This document shows positions 63,612 to 64,000 of a DNA stretch of 64,000 nucleotides, piece by piece (the first letter of the stretch is position 1; the number at the start of each line of letters is the position of its first letter). A program made the translations under genes and the position numbers. This DNA is from Hormiphora californensis (taxonomy: Eukaryota; Ctenophora; Tentaculata; Cydippida; Pleurobrachiidae). The notes beneath the pieces are model-generated. The model made no database searches, was not told where the DNA came from, and saw only the letters and a list, made by a program, of their open reading frames with translations. Location of the stretch: NCBI GenBank assembly GCA_020137815.1, contig CM035355.1:2109231-2173230 (forward strand), read 5' to 3'.

Positions 63612-64000
63612 CTTCTTCTGCTACCTAAATATAGGAGATGGTACGAGGTCAAAATTAGGAATGCTGGTAAGATATTAGTCGTAAAAATCACTAAAAACAT
63701 CAATTGGGGTGGTGACTGAGAGACTAAATGAAACATCAAGGGAAACTAGCTTGGTAAAGAATTCAACTGTTTATATAACAGAGAGAGAACGACACAAAAG
63801 ACGCCCAAAAGAAGGTGTTTCTTTTGGGTCCAGCCAGCTTATGATAGGTTTTACCCACTGGGTAAATGCATATATATGCGTGACTATAAAATAATATCGC
63901 AGACCAGCTAGAGACAAAAGGCTCTTTTCAAAACGTGATATTTATATGAATGAGTGTCGGAATAAGACAAATATAAAAACTTCTCACGGGATAGTAACTA

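Overview
The window is nuclear DNA from a multicellular-animal lineage. It holds spliced genes with GT-AG introns (mostly 100 bp to a few kb) for a MAX-like bHLH-leucine-zipper protein, an arrestin, adenylate kinase 6, a four-EF-hand protein and C2H2 zinc-finger proteins. Dense (GA)n/(TC)n microsatellites and many small inverted-repeat transposons surround them. An invertebrate, perhaps an early-branching one such as a sponge, fits; the sequence alone does not settle the taxon.

Layout. 1-4.7 kb: microsatellites, a hAT-type MITE with an 8-bp target duplication, a pogo-like repeat end and two overlapping ORF remnants. 4.75-14.55 kb: two near-copies of one ~5 kb segment carrying the 5' exons of an arrestin gene on the minus strand; they differ mainly by small indels, and one holds a homopolymer-garbled stretch, so this looks like a mis-assembled or unpolished duplication. 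14.5-16.2 kb: repeats, including a perfect 50-bp-arm palindrome. 16.24-22.83 kb (+): a 14-exon gene whose splice phases all agree, encoding a 659-residue protein with a MAX-type bHLHZ at the N-terminus and two C2H2 fingers. This is the most interesting item. 24.18-26.65 kb (-): a glutamine-rich C2H2 zinc-finger gene with one frame-breaking extra base. 27.23-28.13 kb (-): AK6. 29.33-41.91 kb (-): a calmodulin-like protein with a basic N-terminal extension; its largest intron holds a 1.34 kb foldback element and a probable nested small membrane-protein gene. 45.0-49.6 kb (-): the start of an unrecognised gene. 53.06-56.33 kb: a young, internally deleted Ty3/gypsy-type LTR element. 58.31-63.61 kb (-): a complete six-exon gene for a 302-residue protein I do not recognise, with another 1.39 kb foldback element in its fourth intron.

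Three patches (about 5.47-7.5, 37.4-38.2 and 47.9-48.8 kb) have runs of single bases typical of poor consensus. Gene models come from splice sites, phase agreement and recognisable protein families; no transcript evidence was available. The genes do not form an operon or pathway. The shared theme is a gene-bearing region heavily seeded with foldback and MITE elements, several of them inside introns.
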